NCBI GenBank assembly: GCA_961205875.1
Contig: OY540815.1
Location: 19,715,638 to 19,779,637, forward strand
DNA: 64,000 bases
Source of the DNA: Sialis fuliginosa
Taxonomy: Eukaryota > Arthropoda > Insecta > Megaloptera > Sialidae
Direction of reading: 5' to 3'
The translations under genes were made by a program, and so were the position numbers. Numbering within the stretch: position 1 is the stretch's first letter; every line of letters begins with the position of its first letter. Positions 62,287 to 64,000 of this stretch are shown here, piece after piece. Below the pieces are notes generated by a model, which was given only the letters and a program-made list of their open reading frames with translations, was not told the origin of the DNA and searched no databases.

Positions 62287-62815
62287 AGGTACTGGCACAG
62301 TTATGGCCGCTATAAGAGCAAGGTTTACTGTTTTTGTGATTGACGGGCTTCATTTTTGTAATTATCATGAACTCATATTACTAATAAAACAAGTAACATT
62401 TTATTTAATCAATTGTTTTATAAATTATAGCCTTCTATTTTGTTTTTCCTCCAGTAATGGATAAAGTAAAACCAGTAAAGAGCACGCAGTGATGAACACT
62501 TGCTTATGATTACAAAATGATAAGTATATACTACGACACAAAAGATATAAAAGAAAGAATCGTCAAATTTGAAACAATGGCAATTTGATAATATAATAAT
62601 TAACAAATAAATTATACTAATACTTAGTTTAAATGTCCACCATTTTGACACCTATTGGCCAATTTTCATCAAATCAGACTGTAAGACAGTTAAATGTATA
62701 TAGATTAATATTCAGAAATGGTAGTAATCAAATATCAACAAATATTTCTAATTCAGTACATTTAATTAAAAAATAGCCAATACTGGAATCATATCCAAGA
62801 CTGGTGCCAGTACCT
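62287..62815 (+). mobile_element. TA-MITE family, copy 4
   Basis: 529 bases with AGGTACTGGCAC and CTGGTGCCAGTACCT ends and flanking TA. Very close to copy 2 in sequence and orientation. Confidence 0.7.
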
Positions 62816-63160
62816 TATAGCTTTTAAAACCGGAGTAATACAAAGAAGTGTCTCAATAAGTGTATCATAAAGTTCAATTTTGCAATGAGATACGTTTATT
62901 TATTATTTCTTAATTACATATAAACAAATGTTAAAGAAAATATAATTTGTGTAACAAATTCTGAGGATATATTTTAAAAACACCTCTATCCAGTTCTTTG
63001 AGGGTCAGTGGTTATTAATCACGTATACACACCTAACTTTAAATCATAACTGAAATCCTTTACGCATATTTCAAAGAGAAACTTTTCCCGGAAGAAGATC
63101 TTTGAGATAAATCTACAAACTTCAAGACACGTATTGTCGAGCGTCAATCATCCCATGCAG

Positions 63161-63221
63161 TTCCCGGCAGGTCTGTGTCGGGATACCGGGTAGGCTCCCG
63201 CGGGATGCCCGACCCGCTGTG
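63161..63221 (+). CDS. Candidate small internal exon on plus strand
   Basis: A GC-rich patch (63130-63230). An acceptor-like TCATCCCATGCAG is followed by 61 bases and a GTAATC donor. Entered with one base it reads SRQVCVGIPGRLPRDARPAV and leaves in phase 0. That phase would accept the two bases left by the 36976-37045 candidate, but a 26-kb link on phase alone is weak. Minus-strand frames are open too (for example LPGIPTQTCRELHGMIDARQ), so orientation is not settled. No family recognised. Confidence 0.2.
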
Positions 63222-64000
63222 GTAATCATTATTTCTCTTGACAGACATATTTGATTTTCTTGCAGCTTCAAAGTAAATTATTTTATGGAAAATGTGTTGC
63301 TTACACTGATATGAAGATTATCGTATTTTATCATAATATATTATGATCTTTATTACTTTCACTAATATAGTAAGGGGTACTGTATCACCCCTTACTATTC
63401 CAAGTTGATTAAGACACAGGAAATTTAACATGAGGACAATTAGACTTGTTGTAGTAACCTTTGGTCAAATTTAACAATGTGTGATTGGTGTATCTACTTA
63501 GATCTATGGAGATATACATAGATCAAACATTTCATTCGGCCATCTTATTATATTTTTATAATTTGTAGTTTTAGATTTAGACAAATTATTTTTTTTAAAT
63601 GAAACAGCAGTTTATAGATTAATCGAAATAACTATCATAAACGCAAACAAAATCACTTATTTACATTTGTGGAAACAAAACACTAACATTTAATTTGTCA
63701 AGGAAAACAATATAACCGATATGCAATGAAGTTAGGCGCCTATCGCACCATTTAAGAAATTAGAAAACTACTTTTCGAGATATAAAGGTGTTCCAATACA
63801 CCATACTTTCCCCTATATTGTGTTAAACAAACATTTTTTGGTCCTAGTCAACGTTTCTTCCGGTGTATGCCTGCTTTACACACACACATTTTAAAACACT
63901 TTGAAAAACAATACTAATCTTCTTCGAATTTTGTGGCCAAACTTTTTTATGGGACAAATACGTCAATAAAAAGTAGATCTCAATATTTTATAGATATTCG

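Larger units (their letters stand above)
59899..64000. other. DNA upstream of exon A
   Basis: An earlier exon must supply one base to exon A, but none is clearly recognisable in these 4.1 kb. Contents: AT-rich DNA, one TA-MITE copy (62287-62815) and a GC-rich island at 63130-63230. A 67-codon open stretch at 60830-60627 (minus) has no recognisable similarity and is not reported as a gene. Confidence 0.45.

Noticed and set aside
1..64000. tRNA, rRNA and spliceosomal RNA genes
   Set aside because: I looked for tRNA box-like strings and snRNA starts and found none I could support by eye.

Overview
The window looks like nuclear DNA of an insect. It is very AT-rich, has long introns with canonical GT-AG sites, and is crowded with short non-autonomous transposons and diverged dispersed repeats. 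Some repeats (a GGGTTCCGTAGCC-type family and copies ending in a CGCGGGTAACAGCTAGT-type tail) remind me of Lepidoptera, but the order is not proven. I see no bacterial, organellar or viral gene.

The one gene I can build with confidence is on the minus strand. Six exons (59898-59782, 58542-58286, 52210-52062, 43532-43399, 42901-42778, 41859-39783) join with matching codon phase at all five junctions into a 953-residue open stretch, incomplete at both ends. The last exon ends in MTAKQRWHWAYNKIVMQLN. This closely resembles, from memory, the calmodulin-binding helix of Munc13/UNC-13, the synaptic-vesicle priming protein. I therefore call it the long, disordered N-terminal region of an unc-13 orthologue. 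The C1, C2B and MUN domain exons are not in the window and should lie to the left.

Downstream on the same strand, 21794-21446 and 20414-20104 form a second two-exon unit. It starts with its own ATG, preceded by an in-frame stop, and ends in phase 0 like the long unit. The simplest reading is an alternative first-exon module (a second promoter) spliced to the same off-window exons. This is an inference.

Most of the rest is intron holding mobile-element remains. These include a four-copy TA-flanked MITE family, a PIF/Harbinger-like MITE with TAA duplications nested in an older repeat, and an hAT-like MITE with an 8-bp duplication nested in a mariner-like element. That mariner-like element ends 16 bases from the exon at 58286. 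There are also several fold-back elements of 0.5-1.5 kb, two inverted repeats with perfect 51- and 58-bp arms, and a P-element-like remnant with a recognisable THAP zinc-finger fragment. Three copies of a GAAACGTTGG-type sequence carry a hammerhead-core-like string in two cases.

A few GC-rich islands (31.7 kb, 37.0 kb, 63.2 kb, 17.1 kb, 13.7 kb) stand out from the AT-rich background. They may be further exons, promoters or RNA genes, and I could not identify them.
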